Shown here piece after piece: positions 34,038 to 42,684 of a stretch of 64,000 bases of DNA (positions within the stretch are counted from its first letter, which is position 1; the number at the start of each line of letters is the position of its first letter). This DNA is from Thalassotalea agarivorans (GTDB lineage: Bacteria; Pseudomonadota; Gammaproteobacteria; Enterobacterales; Alteromonadaceae), in NCBI RefSeq assembly GCF_030295955.1, contig NZ_AP027363.1:1178001-1242000 (forward strand). The letters are read 5' to 3'. The notes beneath the pieces are model-generated. The model was not told the origin of the DNA. It ran no database searches and saw only the letters and a list, made by a program, of their open reading frames with translations. Made by a program: the position numbers and the translations under genes.

Positions 34038-34436
34038 CTAAGACTTTTTTATATACTTTTTTAGCACTGCTTTTTTAGGTGCATAATGCTCGCCTTTAGG
34101 TGGCTCAATTAACTCCCAAACCCATTTGTTATTTTGTTTGGTAAGTTTAGCTTTCCCTTTTTTTCTGTCTCGGTTAGTAGTGAAAGTAAAACTTGGATTA
34201 TCTTCGGTAAAATTAAACCATTTAGCATATTTTTGAGGGCTACAATCCATTCTGTTACCACTTGCGCCAACCGCACAATACGTCCCGCTATAGCCATTAT
34301 CACCTTTAAGTAAACGTATAGAAAATGTATGTGCTTTACTATTTTCTTCCCAAATCCATAGATCACCTTTAACACTGCCTTCAGCAAAAATACTATTTGA
34401 AGTAAGTACCAAGAGTAGTAATAAATATTTTTTCAT
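34038..34436 (-). CDS. Cassette gene 3: exported hypothetical protein
   Basis: A 132-aa protein with a typical cleaved signal peptide (MKKYLLLLLVLTSNSIFA, then EGS), a beta-rich domain with two cysteines (TYCAVG and MDCSP, likely a disulfide) and a lysine-rich C-terminus. The pattern GDNGYSGTYCAVGASGNRMDC recalls small periplasmic lysozyme-inhibitor-size proteins, but I cannot assign a family. AAAGGAT is upstream of the ATG. Confidence 0.72.
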   Translation of the reverse strand: MKKYLLLLLVLTSNSIFAEGSVKGDLWIWEENSKAHTFSIRLLKGDNGYSGTYCAVGASGNRMDCSPQKYAKWFNFTEDNPSFTFTTNRDRKKGKAKLTKQNNKWVWELIEPPKGEHYAPKKAVLKKYIKKS

Positions 34437-34480
34437 ATAAATCCTTTCAGATGAGAATGCTAATTGTGACGTAATACGTA

Positions 34481-34577
34481 TAACGCTCCGTTAAGGGGCG
34501 GATAATGCATGGCTATAATCGTGAGGAACGAACGTCAGCCATGCGTTAGACGTCCATACCTTAAACGGCTTGTTATG
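34481..34577 (-). repeat. attC site 2
   Basis: TAACGCTCC at the left, CTTGTTATG at the right, inner arms GCATGGCT/AGCCATGC. It closes the cassette of the ~100-aa membrane protein. Confidence 0.9.
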
Positions 34578-34584
34578 TTTGAGA

Positions 34585-34887
34585 TTAACTCAAACGACCA
34601 ATAATCTTTGCTGCCCATTTATCAAGTAGCTTTGCTGGTGCAAAAGATAGGAACAGACCTATTAATGGAAACAATGCCGTGAAAATTGCCGCCACAATTT
34701 TGTCTGTTTGATCTTTAGTTGGAACACCATTGATTTCAATCGAAGCATTTGGATCTAGCGCGGCTTGAGTAAAAACAAATACCAAAATACTACCAACAAG
34801 TATCAATGTACCACCTGCTAGGCGGCTTAACCCTACTACAATATCTACTTTTTTCTTTAAATCTTCGTCCATACCTGACTCAAACAT
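34585..34887 (-). CDS. Cassette gene 2: two-helix membrane protein
   Basis: The ~100-aa product has two hydrophobic helices (LAGGTLILVGSILVFVFT and AAIFTALFPLIGLFLSFAPA) with a polar loop between. No family is recognised. The ATG at 34887 is formed partly by the GTTATG end of the neighbouring attC; a second ATG at 34872 (MDEDLKKK) is the alternative. The real start cannot be settled from sequence. Confidence 0.65.
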   Translation of the reverse strand: MFESGMDEDLKKKVDIVVGLSRLAGGTLILVGSILVFVFTQAALDPNASIEINGVPTKDQTDKIVAAIFTALFPLIGLFLSFAPAKLLDKWAAKIIGRLS

Positions 34888-34976
34888 AACGCCCAACACT
34901 GGGGCGGATTTGGAGCTGCGAAGCAGCGGAAAGGCCGTCCCAGCCCCGCAGGGGCGACAGCTGTTGCTTGTTAAAC
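34887..34976 (-). repeat. attC site 1, GC-rich and unlike the others
   Basis: TAACGCCC at the left and CTTGTTAAAC at the right, but the centre (GGGGCGG, GCTGCGAAGCAGC, GGCCGTCC, CCCCGCAGGGGCG) is GC-rich and lacks the TTGGCT arms of the other seven. It closes the first cassette next to attI. Confidence 0.85.
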
Positions 34977-35213
34977 ATGTTTCTTTCGCCTAGAGCTAAG
35001 AATACCGCTAATACAAATGGACACAGTCATTGAGACAATAATCATATTTCCCGCTCTAGAAATGAACTCCTCGAAAAATAAGCCAAGAATAAATACAAAT
35101 ATATGAGCTGATGTGAATCCAAATGATAGTGCCATAAATGGCCCCTTCACAATATGGCTACTCACTATCTGTAGATAGAGTTCATAGAAATCATCCGGTT
35201 TTTTTGATGGCAT
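34971..35213 (-). CDS. Cassette gene 1: two-helix membrane protein
   Basis: The 80-aa product has a polar N-terminus (MPSKKPDDFYELY), two hydrophobic helices (about 25-47 and 55-72) and a basic end (SRRKKHV). No family is recognised. It is the cassette nearest attI, thus probably the last one captured and the best expressed. Its stop codon overlaps its attC. No good Shine-Dalgarno sequence precedes the ATG. Confidence 0.65.
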   Translation of the reverse strand: MPSKKPDDFYELYLQIVSSHIVKGPFMALSFGFTSAHIFVFILGLFFEEFISRAGNMIIVSMTVSICISGILSSRRKKHV

Positions 35214-35525
35214 ATATTTAGCTCAATTGTTTAACGCTTAATATCGGGAATTCCTGTTAAAACCCCACAATTTAAGTGTGGCTTTATAAAGTTAGTCCCA
35301 ATAACTTATTAATTTATAAATATATTCTCTGCATTTCTATTTTCTAGATAAAAGAGTTGAAATATAAAAACGAGAATCTATATAACGAGTTTCCTATTAA
35401 AACCTATCATTGAATAAAAATCTACTATAAAACAACATGTTAAGATGGTGTTAATCTGGGCTGATAGTCTAGTTTAAAAAATAATAGGAAGGAAACTTAG
35501 TATTTTATCAATTTCTATATTATAC
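35214..35525. other. attI region and presumed cassette promoter
   Basis: The junction of the first cassette with attI is placed at GTTTAACGC (35229-35237), whose minus-strand reading GCGTTAAAC holds the G/TT crossover triplet. The rest, ~290 very AT-rich bp up to the LexA box, must contain attI proper and probably the cassette promoter Pc reading leftward, but I could not pin down its -35/-10. A small hairpin, CCACA/TGTGG, lies at 35265-35281. Confidence 0.6.
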
Positions 35526-35541
35526 CTGTATATATATACAG
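35526..35541. promoter_or_regulatory. LexA (SOS) box of the integron integrase
   Basis: CTGTATATATATACAG is a perfect 16-bp match to the gammaproteobacterial SOS-box consensus (CTGT-N8-ACAG with alternating AT). It lies 21 bp before the intI start codon, where LexA binding would block transcription. SOS control of integron integrases is known from Vibrio and class 1 integrons. Confidence 0.9.
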
Positions 35542-35562
35542 TTTATTTTTAAGGAAGAAAAT

Positions 35563-36516
35563 ATGAATAATGATTTGATTGATAGATTTAGATTAGTATG
35601 CAGAGCGAAACACTATAGTTTGAAGACAGAAAAAGCCTATTTGCATTGGGTGAAATATTTCATGTTTTTTAACAAATATAGGAATGTAGAACGTATGGCG
35701 GAGCCAGAGGTCGAGCATTTTTTGAGTTTTTTAGCTGTTCAAAGAAAAGTGTCACCAACGACTCAAAACCAAGCGCTTTGCGCTTTGTCGTTTTTATATA
35801 AACATGTTGTAGAGCAACCATTGAACAACATGAAATTTCAGTATGCCAAATCGCCACAACGTGTGCCTCAAGTATTAACGCATATAGAAGCCATGACCGT
35901 TATAAAGCAAATGAGTGGTGTATACCAGCTTATTGCTGCTCTTATGTATGGTGGCGGTATGCGAATTTCAGAAGTGTTACGGTTAAGAATGAAAGATTTT
36001 GATTTTGAAAGAAATACCATTTTTATCTTTCGCTCAAAAGGTCAGAAAGACAGAATGACACTGTTTCCTATTAAATTGCACGAGGCGGTTAAACGACAGA
36101 TGAAGAAAGTTGAAAAAATACATGCAAAAGATGTAGTTGATGGATATGGCATGACATCATTACCACCAGCTTTGATAAGAAAGTATGGAAATGCGGTCAA
36201 GCATATTGCCTGGCAGTATTTGTTTATTTCTAGCACCCGTTGTGAACACCCATACGATGGCTATATTTGTCGTCATCATTTGCATCAAACAACATTTCGT
36301 AAAGCATTAAAAAAGGCTGTCGCAAATACGTCAATTATTAAACGAGTAACGTCTCATACCTTCAGACATAGTTTCGCAACACGATTATTAGAAACAGGCC
36401 ATGACATTAGGGTCGTACAGGAGTTATTAGGGCACGAGGACGTTAAAACAACACAAATTTATACCCATGTATTAGGGAAGCATAAATCTGGCGCTAAGTC
36501 GCCATTAGATGATTAA
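35563..36516 (+). CDS. intI: Integron integrase (tyrosine recombinase)
   Basis: The 317-aa product catalyses attI x attC and attC x attC recombination on folded single-stranded attC. The tyrosine-recombinase catalytic residues are present: R134 ([11 protein letters not shown]), H265 and R268 (SHTFRHS), H291 (LLGHED) and the nucleophile Y300 (QIYTHVL). The extra helix specific to integron integrases is seen in [27 protein letters not shown] (about 195-221), which sets it apart from XerC/D. AAGGAAG precedes the ATG. The frame is intact, so the integron may be active. It is divergent from the cassettes, the usual arrangement. Confidence 0.95.
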   Translation: MNNDLIDRFRLVCRAKHYSLKTEKAYLHWVKYFMFFNKYRNVERMAEPEVEHFLSFLAVQRKVSPTTQNQALCALSFLYKHVVEQPLNNMKFQYAKSPQRVPQVLTHIEAMTVIKQMSGVYQLIAALMYGGGMRISEVLRLRMKDFDFERNTIFIFRSKGQKDRMTLFPIKLHEAVKRQMKKVEKIHAKDVVDGYGMTSLPPALIRKYGNAVKHIAWQYLFISSTRCEHPYDGYICRHHLHQTTFRKALKKAVANTSIIKRVTSHTFRHSFATRLLETGHDIRVVQELLGHEDVKTTQIYTHVLGKHKSGAKSPLDD

Positions 36517-36517
36517 C

Positions 36518-36545
36518 AAAAAAGGCTCCAAAAAGGAGCCTTTTT
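36518..36545. terminator. Bidirectional terminator between intI and dacA
   Basis: GGCTCC (36524-36529) and GGAGCC (36535-36540) with an A5 loop are flanked by A and T runs. It serves intI on the plus strand and dacA on the minus strand. Confidence 0.9.
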
Positions 36546-36560
36546 CAAATGAAAATATAA

Positions 36561-37721
36561 CTAGTCAACAAACTGCAACTTAATATAATCAACCGCTTTA
36601 TCAAACATGCCACCTTCTTGCACTTCAGCAAGCGTAACAAGCGGGTATTCAGCAATATCTTCACCATTTAACTGTAAGAACAATTTACCTACTACTTGGC
36701 CTTTACTCAGTGGCGCAATTAACTTGTCGTTAAGTTCGAAATTTGCTTTTAGGTTTTTGCGTTGACCTCGTGGAATAGTAATTGGCGTATCGACGGCAAT
36801 ACCTAAATCAACTTGTTCTGTGTCACCCATCCACACACGATTGCTCACAAACTTGCTGCCTGCTTTATAAGGCGTGTATGTTTCAAAGAATCTAAAACCA
36901 TAGTTAAGTAGTTTTTTGGTTTCTACTTTACGAGCACGTTCGCTGTCAGTACCCATAACAACGGTGACAAGGCGCATATCGCCTTTAGTTGCTGATGAAA
37001 CAAGTGAGTAACCTGCCTGTGAAGTATGGCCTGTTTTCATGCCATCTACGTTTAGGCTTTTGTCCCAAAGTAGGGTGTTACGGTTGTGCTGCTTAATGCC
37101 ACCAAAGGTGAACGATTTTTGCTTATAGATAGCATATTCTTCTGGTACATCACGAATAAGTGATATAGCTAGGGTCGACATATCACGTGGTGTAGTGAAA
37201 TGGTCTTTTGAATCTAAACCATGGCTGTTCTCAAAGTAAGTGCTCGACAAACCAAGCTGTTCGGCGTGAGCGTTCATAAGATCAGCAAAGGCGTCTTCAC
37301 TACCAGCAATGTGCTCGGCCATAGCAACACAAGCATCGTTACCTGATGCCACGATGATGCCCTGGTTAAGGTCATCAACAGACACTTCTTTACCTACTTC
37401 AATAAACATTTTTGAAGAGTCAGGGAAGTTCTTGGCCCACGCTTTTTCACTGATTTTTACTTTATCGTCTTTGTGGATATTACCGGCTTGTAATTCTTTA
37501 CCGATAATATAGCTAGTCATTATCTTAGTTAAACTTGCTGGCGCTAATTGCATATCAGCATTGCCTTCAGCGATGACTTTGCCTGTATTGTAATCAAGCA
37601 AAATGTAACCTTTAGCATTAATTTGCGGTGGCGACGGAATAATATTGGCAGCATTGGAAAAACCAGCCACGGAAAAGGCTAGGGCGCTAAAAAGAGAAGT
37701 TAATGTGATTCGTTTCATCAT
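36561..37721 (-). CDS. dacA: D-alanyl-D-alanine carboxypeptidase (PBP5/6 type)
   Basis: The 386-aa product removes the terminal D-Ala of peptidoglycan stem peptides in the periplasm. It has a signal peptide (about residues 1-25), the serine motif PASLTK (S63, K66), SGN (126-128) and KTG (229-231), then a beta-rich PBP5 C-terminal domain and a final amphipathic anchor helix (FDKAVDYIKLQFVD). It ends the rod-shape cluster; in E. coli ybeD would come next, but here the integron does. Confidence 0.96.
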   Translation of the reverse strand: MMKRITLTSLFSALAFSVAGFSNAANIIPSPPQINAKGYILLDYNTGKVIAEGNADMQLAPASLTKIMTSYIIGKELQAGNIHKDDKVKISEKAWAKNFPDSSKMFIEVGKEVSVDDLNQGIIVASGNDACVAMAEHIAGSEDAFADLMNAHAEQLGLSSTYFENSHGLDSKDHFTTPRDMSTLAISLIRDVPEEYAIYKQKSFTFGGIKQHNRNTLLWDKSLNVDGMKTGHTSQAGYSLVSSATKGDMRLVTVVMGTDSERARKVETKKLLNYGFRFFETYTPYKAGSKFVSNRVWMGDTEQVDLGIAVDTPITIPRGQRKNLKANFELNDKLIAPLSKGQVVGKLFLQLNGEDIAEYPLVTLAEVQEGGMFDKAVDYIKLQFVD

Positions 37722-37784
37722 GTTTGAAAATTATGTCGTCTTAGTGTTTAAATTAGCGGGCACGCTCGTGAGCGCGCCTGCGAG

Positions 37785-38621
37785 TTAGTTTAATCTTGCA
37801 AAAGCTTTGGGGTAACCCATCTTCTTCAACAAGTTCAATAAATACGTTTGGCGATCAGGGTCATTAATTGGACCTAACTGAACACGAAAAATTCCATCTT
37901 GTTCTGGCCAAATTGCCTCATGGCGATAAAGCGATGCAAGTTTCTCCGCCGTTTGCTTTGCTTTAAACTCGTCACCGGTTGCCATTACCTGAATATAAAA
38001 GCCTTTTGCTACATTGGTTTGCTGGGTGCTTGTTGGGCTGCGTTTAACCACCACATCTTCAGCAAACTCATCGCGCTTACTAATTGGGCGCACCTGAACA
38101 ATGTCGTTAAAGTCAGTTATCGCTTCCACATGCACTTGCGCTGTGCCTGTTCTTACCATGTCTAATTTGTATGCCGCGCTATAGGACAAGTCAATGATGC
38201 GGTCTTCATGAAAAGGACCTCTGTCATTAACGCGCACAACAACCGATTTGCCATTGGCTTTATTGGTTACGCGAACATAGCTTGGCAGAGGCAGCGATTT
38301 ATGTGCTGCCGTCATTGCATACATGTCATAGATTTCACCGTTAGAGGTTGCTCTACCGTGAAACTTTTCGCCGTACCACGACGCTATGCCGTCGGCACTA
38401 AAGCCTTTAGCGCTATCAAGCACGCTATATTGTACGCCCCATTGTTCGTAGTCTTTGTTGCCCCCACGACTTTTAGGCTCATTTTTAGGCACAGCATCTT
38501 GCAGCTGAGCCAAGGTTGGTACTTGGTCAGGAATGCTGTCGTGTTCTTGACTGTATCTGCTGTTGCTACTTGCACATGAGCACAGCAGTATTGTTAGCGC
38601 AATTGATGTTAGTTTTTTCAC
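37785..38621 (-). CDS. rlpA: Septal-ring lytic transglycosylase RlpA family lipoprotein
   Basis: The 278-aa product has a lipoprotein signal (LLCSCAS), a double-psi beta-barrel (about residues 78-165, GIASWYGEKFHGRATSNGE and VVRVNDRGPF, as in RlpA) and a C-terminal SPOR domain (about 205-275) that binds denuded septal glycans. It cleaves glycan strands at the septum in some species. It lies between rodA and dacA in the standard order. Confidence 0.95.
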   Translation of the reverse strand: MKKLTSIALTILLCSCASSNSRYSQEHDSIPDQVPTLAQLQDAVPKNEPKSRGGNKDYEQWGVQYSVLDSAKGFSADGIASWYGEKFHGRATSNGEIYDMYAMTAAHKSLPLPSYVRVTNKANGKSVVVRVNDRGPFHEDRIIDLSYSAAYKLDMVRTGTAQVHVEAITDFNDIVQVRPISKRDEFAEDVVVKRSPTSTQQTNVAKGFYIQVMATGDEFKAKQTAEKLASLYRHEAIWPEQDGIFRVQLGPINDPDRQTYLLNLLKKMGYPKAFARLN

Positions 38622-38642
38622 TGTTGTTCTAATAATAATGTG

Positions 38643-39755
38643 TTAATTAATAAATCGTCGATGCGTACTTATTGCCATAAGCATGCCAAAACCTGCCATT
38701 AATGTCACCATTGACGTGCCACCATAGCTAACTAGCGGCAAAGGCACGCCCACTACGGGCAGCAGGCCAGAAACCATACCTATGTTTACAAAAACGTAAA
38801 CAAAAAAGGTTAAGGTAATACTGCCTGCAAGCAGTTTAGTAAACGCATGTTGGGCATTTACGGCGATCCATAGACCGCGAAAAACAATAAACAGATATAT
38901 CAATAGCAATAATGCAACGCCAATTAAACCAAATTCTTCACTAAATACTGAGAAGATAAAATCGGTATGACGTTCAGGTAAAAATTCAAGTTGTGACTGC
39001 GTCCCTTGTAGCCAACCTTTACCATTAACACCACCTGAGCCAATAGCAATTTTTGATTGAATAATATGGTAACCACTGCCCAAAGGATCTTTTTCTGGAT
39101 CTAAAAAGGTTAGTACGCGCTGCTTTTGATATTCTTTCATTAAGAACATCCACAGCACTGGCATAAAGGCGCCAACAAGGCCAACACATAATAAAATTAG
39201 TCGCCAGCTAACACCGGCTAAGAAAATAACGAAGATGCCAGAACTCGCAATCAGCAGTGATGTTCCTAAGTCTGGTTGCCGTGCGATGAGTAAGGTTGGA
39301 ATTAGTACCAACACAAAGGCGACAAATACATTGCCAATAGAGACGGGTAAATTCTTCTTACTGATAAACCAAGCAATAGTGATAGGTACCACAAGTTTCA
39401 TAATTTCAGACGGTTGAAACTTCATAAAACCTAAATCTAGCCAGCGCTGCGCGCCTTTACCAACATGGCCAAAAAGTAACACGCCTACTAGCATTAACAC
39501 GCCGACTAAAAAGAACCACTGTGCCCAGCGCCGATACGCTAGTGGCGAAACTTGCGCTACAATAAGCATTACAACCAAGCCAACGCCCAAACGCACAGCC
39601 TGCCTGATCACTAAATCTATATCTTGTCCGCCGGCGCTATAAACAACGAAGAGGCCAAGTACCATAAGCGCCAATAAACCAAGCAATAGCGGAAAATCGA
39701 TATGGATTTTCTGCCAAAACGTAAGTCTATGTTGATCCTGAGCTGGGGTGCGCAC
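38643..39755 (-). CDS. rodA: Rod-shape-determining protein RodA
   Basis: The 370-aa SEDS-family glycosyltransferase polymerises lipid II during cell elongation, with PBP2. It has ten hydrophobic helices and the conserved GKGAQRWLDLGFMKFQPSE region and, near the end, PLVSYGGTSM. Three bp separate it from the mrdA stop, and the two products work as a complex (mrdB is the E. coli synonym). Confidence 0.97.
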   Translation of the reverse strand: MRTPAQDQHRLTFWQKIHIDFPLLLGLLALMVLGLFVVYSAGGQDIDLVIRQAVRLGVGLVVMLIVAQVSPLAYRRWAQWFFLVGVLMLVGVLLFGHVGKGAQRWLDLGFMKFQPSEIMKLVVPITIAWFISKKNLPVSIGNVFVAFVLVLIPTLLIARQPDLGTSLLIASSGIFVIFLAGVSWRLILLCVGLVGAFMPVLWMFLMKEYQKQRVLTFLDPEKDPLGSGYHIIQSKIAIGSGGVNGKGWLQGTQSQLEFLPERHTDFIFSVFSEEFGLIGVALLLLIYLFIVFRGLWIAVNAQHAFTKLLAGSITLTFFVYVFVNIGMVSGLLPVVGVPLPLVSYGGTSMVTLMAGFGMLMAISTHRRFIN

Positions 39756-39757
39756 GA

Positions 39758-41728
39758 CTATCCTCTTGTCCTAGGTTGTTTGCTTGGTTTATAGGTTTTT
39801 CTATGCAGCGGGTGCACGGCTTTATTTTGAGATACAATTTCTCTGTCGCCAAAGTACTGGTCCATAATTTGTCTGGCCACTGGCGCCGCGTTCGTTGCAC
39901 CACCACCTTTTGCCACGTTTTCTATGGCAACGGCAACCACAATTTCTGGCGCCTCGTATGGTGCAAAGGCGATAAACATAGCGTTATCTCGTTTGTTTTC
40001 TGCAGTATTTTCCGCGTCGTATTCTTCGTCTTGGCCAAGGCTAGCAACCTGCGCAGAGCCGGTTTTACCTGCCGCGTCATATCGAGTGCCAATAAACGCC
40101 GCATGCCCTGTTGCTCCCGGCTTTTGTACTGTGTTGTGCATTGCGTCGAGTACATAGTCCCAGTGCTTTTCATTGTCTAAAACAATCGGTGGGCGTTGCT
40201 CTGTTTCAAATGCCGTATCAACCCACTGCATGGTTTCTGTTTCTTCATCCGCTATTTGTTCTTTATAGCTTTTCAGCAGATGCGGTACTTTGATTTCGCC
40301 TTTGTTAACCAAGTTAGCTAACGCCTGTGCTAACTGCAGCGGCGTGACCGTCCAAAAACTTTGACCGATACCAATCGAAATGGTTTCACCGGTATACCAT
40401 GGTTGGTTATAGCGCGCTCGCTTCCATTGCACGCTCGGCATGATGGCGCGGTTTTCTTCATGAATGTCTATACCGGTATACTCGCCAAAACCAAATAGGG
40501 TAGAAAACTCACTAATTTTGGTAATACCGAGCTTGTAAGCCAAATCGTAAAAGTAAATATTACACGACTGTTCAATTGCCTTGGTTAAATTGACCCAACC
40601 ATGACCCCAAGCTTTCCAGTCACGATAGCGCGCTTCGGTGCCTTCTAAATGATAAGTGCCGTCATCCCAGATTTTGGTCGCTGGTGTAATCAGGCGTTCT
40701 TCTAATCCTAAAAGGGCAATAAAGGGTTTTACGGTTGAAGCGGGCGGATAACCCTGTACAGTTCGATTGATCAGCGGTAGGTTTCTGTCGTTAAGCAGCT
40801 TTTTATAATTGTTACTACTAATGCCATGCACAAACAAGTTAGCGTCGTAGCTTGGGTTAGAGTACATCGCTAGCACGTCGCCACTACGGGGGTCGATAGC
40901 AACAATGGCGCCACGCTTTCCTGCCAAGGCACGTTTAGCTACCATTTGTAATTCAATGTCTAATGTAAGGGTAATATCTTTACCGGCGATGGGCGGCGTA
41001 TAATCTAACGTTCTTAGGATGCGGCCTTGGTTGTTTACCTCAACTTCTTGGTGGCCAGCGGTGCCGTGCAGCATGTCTTCATAAAAACGTTCTAGCCCTA
41101 GTTTGCCGATATTACGAGTAGCGGCATAGTTCTCGCTAACGCCTTGCTCTTCCAACTTAATGGTGTCGCGGCGATTAATACGCGCAACATAGCCAACGGT
41201 ATGCGTTGTTAAATCAGCAAACGGATAATAGCGTTTTAAACGGGCATCAATAAATACCCCTGGAAACTTGTGCTGATTTACCGAAAACAGTGCCACTTGC
41301 TCGTCGCTAAGCCTTGGATGCAATTCAATCGGTTTAAATCGACGTTTGCGTTTAGCCGCTTGAATTAGCTTGTCGCCGCGCTCTTCAATAATGCCAAGTA
41401 GGGCGCTCACGTCTTTAACGGTTTGCTCTAAGTCTTCTACTTGCTCAGGAATAACTTCCAAGCTGTAAATAGGAATATTTTCTGCTAATAAAACGCCGTT
41501 ACGGTCGTATATAAGGCCCCTATTTGGCGCCACAGGTAAGAGCTTGATTCGGTTACTGTTCGACTGGGTTTGGTATTTTTCAAACGAGGTAACTTCTAAG
41601 TGAAACACATTACTAAAAAGTAAAAGCAATAAACCAATCACGCCAATAAAGGCAATAAATGTGCGACGAGCGAACAAATTTGCTTCAGCGGTATGATTTC
41701 GTATGGCGACGCGTTTACTTCTTTTCAC
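39758..41728 (-). CDS. mrdA: Penicillin-binding protein 2
   Basis: The 656-aa class B PBP is the elongation transpeptidase. An N-terminal membrane anchor (about residues 22-45) is followed by the PBP dimerisation domain and the transpeptidase domain with STVK (S331, K334), SCN in QSCNIYFY and KTGSAQV. Its length is slightly above E. coli PBP2 (633 aa). It lies in the standard order rlmH-mrdA-rodA with 2-bp gaps. Confidence 0.97.
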   Translation of the reverse strand: MKRSKRVAIRNHTAEANLFARRTFIAFIGVIGLLLLLFSNVFHLEVTSFEKYQTQSNSNRIKLLPVAPNRGLIYDRNGVLLAENIPIYSLEVIPEQVEDLEQTVKDVSALLGIIEERGDKLIQAAKRKRRFKPIELHPRLSDEQVALFSVNQHKFPGVFIDARLKRYYPFADLTTHTVGYVARINRRDTIKLEEQGVSENYAATRNIGKLGLERFYEDMLHGTAGHQEVEVNNQGRILRTLDYTPPIAGKDITLTLDIELQMVAKRALAGKRGAIVAIDPRSGDVLAMYSNPSYDANLFVHGISSNNYKKLLNDRNLPLINRTVQGYPPASTVKPFIALLGLEERLITPATKIWDDGTYHLEGTEARYRDWKAWGHGWVNLTKAIEQSCNIYFYDLAYKLGITKISEFSTLFGFGEYTGIDIHEENRAIMPSVQWKRARYNQPWYTGETISIGIGQSFWTVTPLQLAQALANLVNKGEIKVPHLLKSYKEQIADEETETMQWVDTAFETEQRPPIVLDNEKHWDYVLDAMHNTVQKPGATGHAAFIGTRYDAAGKTGSAQVASLGQDEEYDAENTAENKRDNAMFIAFAPYEAPEIVVAVAIENVAKGGGATNAAPVARQIMDQYFGDREIVSQNKAVHPLHRKTYKPSKQPRTRG

Positions 41729-41730
41729 CG

Positions 41731-42201
41731 TTACTCTCTGTGATAAGGGTGGTTGTTGTTAATGCTCCAAGCGCGGTACAAGCTTTCCGCGACAAACACT
41801 CTAACCATTGGATGTGGCAGGGTGAGTGGAGACAGCGACCATTTTTGCTCAGACGCTTGAATGCAGGCTGGTGCTAAACCTTCTGGCCCGCCAACAAGCA
41901 GGGCAACGTCTCGTCCGTCGTTTTGCCACTTTTCTAATTGAGTTGCTAGTTGCGGTGTGGTCCAAGGTTTACCTTCAACTTCTAAAGTAACAATGCGGGA
42001 GCCTTTGGGAATCGCGGCCAACATAGCTTGACCCTCTTTTTCCAAAATGCGCGCTATATCGGCGTTTTTACCGCGCTTGCCTGGTGTAATTTCGACAAGA
42101 TGAAAGGAAAGATCTCGCGGAAATCGGCGGCTATATTCTTCAAACCCTTGGGTAATCCACTGCGGCATTTTATTGCCCACCGCGTACAGTGTTAACTTCA
42201 T
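41731..42201 (-). CDS. rlmH: 23S rRNA pseudouridine1915 N3-methyltransferase
   Basis: The 156-aa SPOUT-family methyltransferase modifies pseudouridine 1915 in helix 69 of 23S rRNA. The start [15 protein letters not shown], the SAM-binding LLVGGPEGL, and the C-terminal [21 protein letters not shown] are diagnostic. Length equals the E. coli enzyme (155 aa). It follows rsfS by 8 bp. Confidence 0.97.
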   Translation of the reverse strand: MKLTLYAVGNKMPQWITQGFEEYSRRFPRDLSFHLVEITPGKRGKNADIARILEKEGQAMLAAIPKGSRIVTLEVEGKPWTTPQLATQLEKWQNDGRDVALLVGGPEGLAPACIQASEQKWSLSPLTLPHPMVRVFVAESLYRAWSINNNHPYHRE

Positions 42202-42209
42202 ATGAGGGA

Positions 42210-42539
42210 TTAGCTCCAGAGTTGCTCTAATTGATATCGATCGCGCATTTCGTCGGTCATGATATGTACCACGACGCTACCTAAATCAACAAGAGACCAT
42301 TCACCAATATCGTTACCTTCTACACCTAAAGGTTCTACCCCTTGTGCTCTACACTCTACTACTACCGCTTGGGCTACAGACTTAACGTGACGATTTGAAT
42401 TACCTGAACATACCACCATATAGTCGGCAAATTCGGCTTTGCCTTGCATGTTTAATGTTTCTATATCGCGGCCTTTTATATCCTCGATTTTTTCTACGAC
42501 AAATGATGCTAGTGCGTCTGATGACATACTTTTAGCCAA
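42210..42539 (-). CDS. rsfS: Ribosomal silencing factor RsfS
   Basis: The 109-aa product binds ribosomal protein uL14 and blocks subunit joining in starvation. The motifs [10 protein letters not shown] and [15 protein letters not shown] match the Iojap/RsfS family. It is the first gene of the rlmH-mrdA-rodA run after a 145-bp gap behind nadD that may hold a promoter. Confidence 0.96.
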   Translation of the reverse strand: MAKSMSSDALASFVVEKIEDIKGRDIETLNMQGKAEFADYMVVCSGNSNRHVKSVAQAVVVECRAQGVEPLGVEGNDIGEWSLVDLGSVVVHIMTDEMRDRYQLEQLWS

Positions 42540-42684
42540 AGTGGGTTCCTTACTGTATATGCATTGCTTTTATCATATCACTATTTATAGCTAGGAGTAA
42601 GGCGTATCACGTGCAAATTGTAACAACTATTAACCTTTTCGTAGTTTTGTCGAAATGGAACGATGTTTATCAAAAAATGGAGCG

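Larger units (their letters stand above)
30843..36516. mobile_element. Chromosomal integron: intI, attI and cassette array
   Basis: An integron integrase gene (plus strand) is followed, in divergent orientation, by small minus-strand genes. Eight of the nine visible gaps between them hold a ~90-105 bp imperfect palindrome that starts TAACGC and ends TTGTTA on the plus strand, the form of attC sites. Nine cassette units are recognisable, the last with two genes and with its attC lost at the IS3 boundary. The whole lies between dacA and ybeD. Confidence 0.92.

Noticed and set aside
37745-37784. GC-rich hairpin between rlpA and dacA as a terminator
   Set aside because: There is no T tract, and the genes are in one cluster; pairing is imperfect.
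39776-40180. 134-codon ORF antisense to mrdA
   Set aside because: Cys/Val/Phe-rich shadow with no domain, opposite the PBP2 transpeptidase domain.
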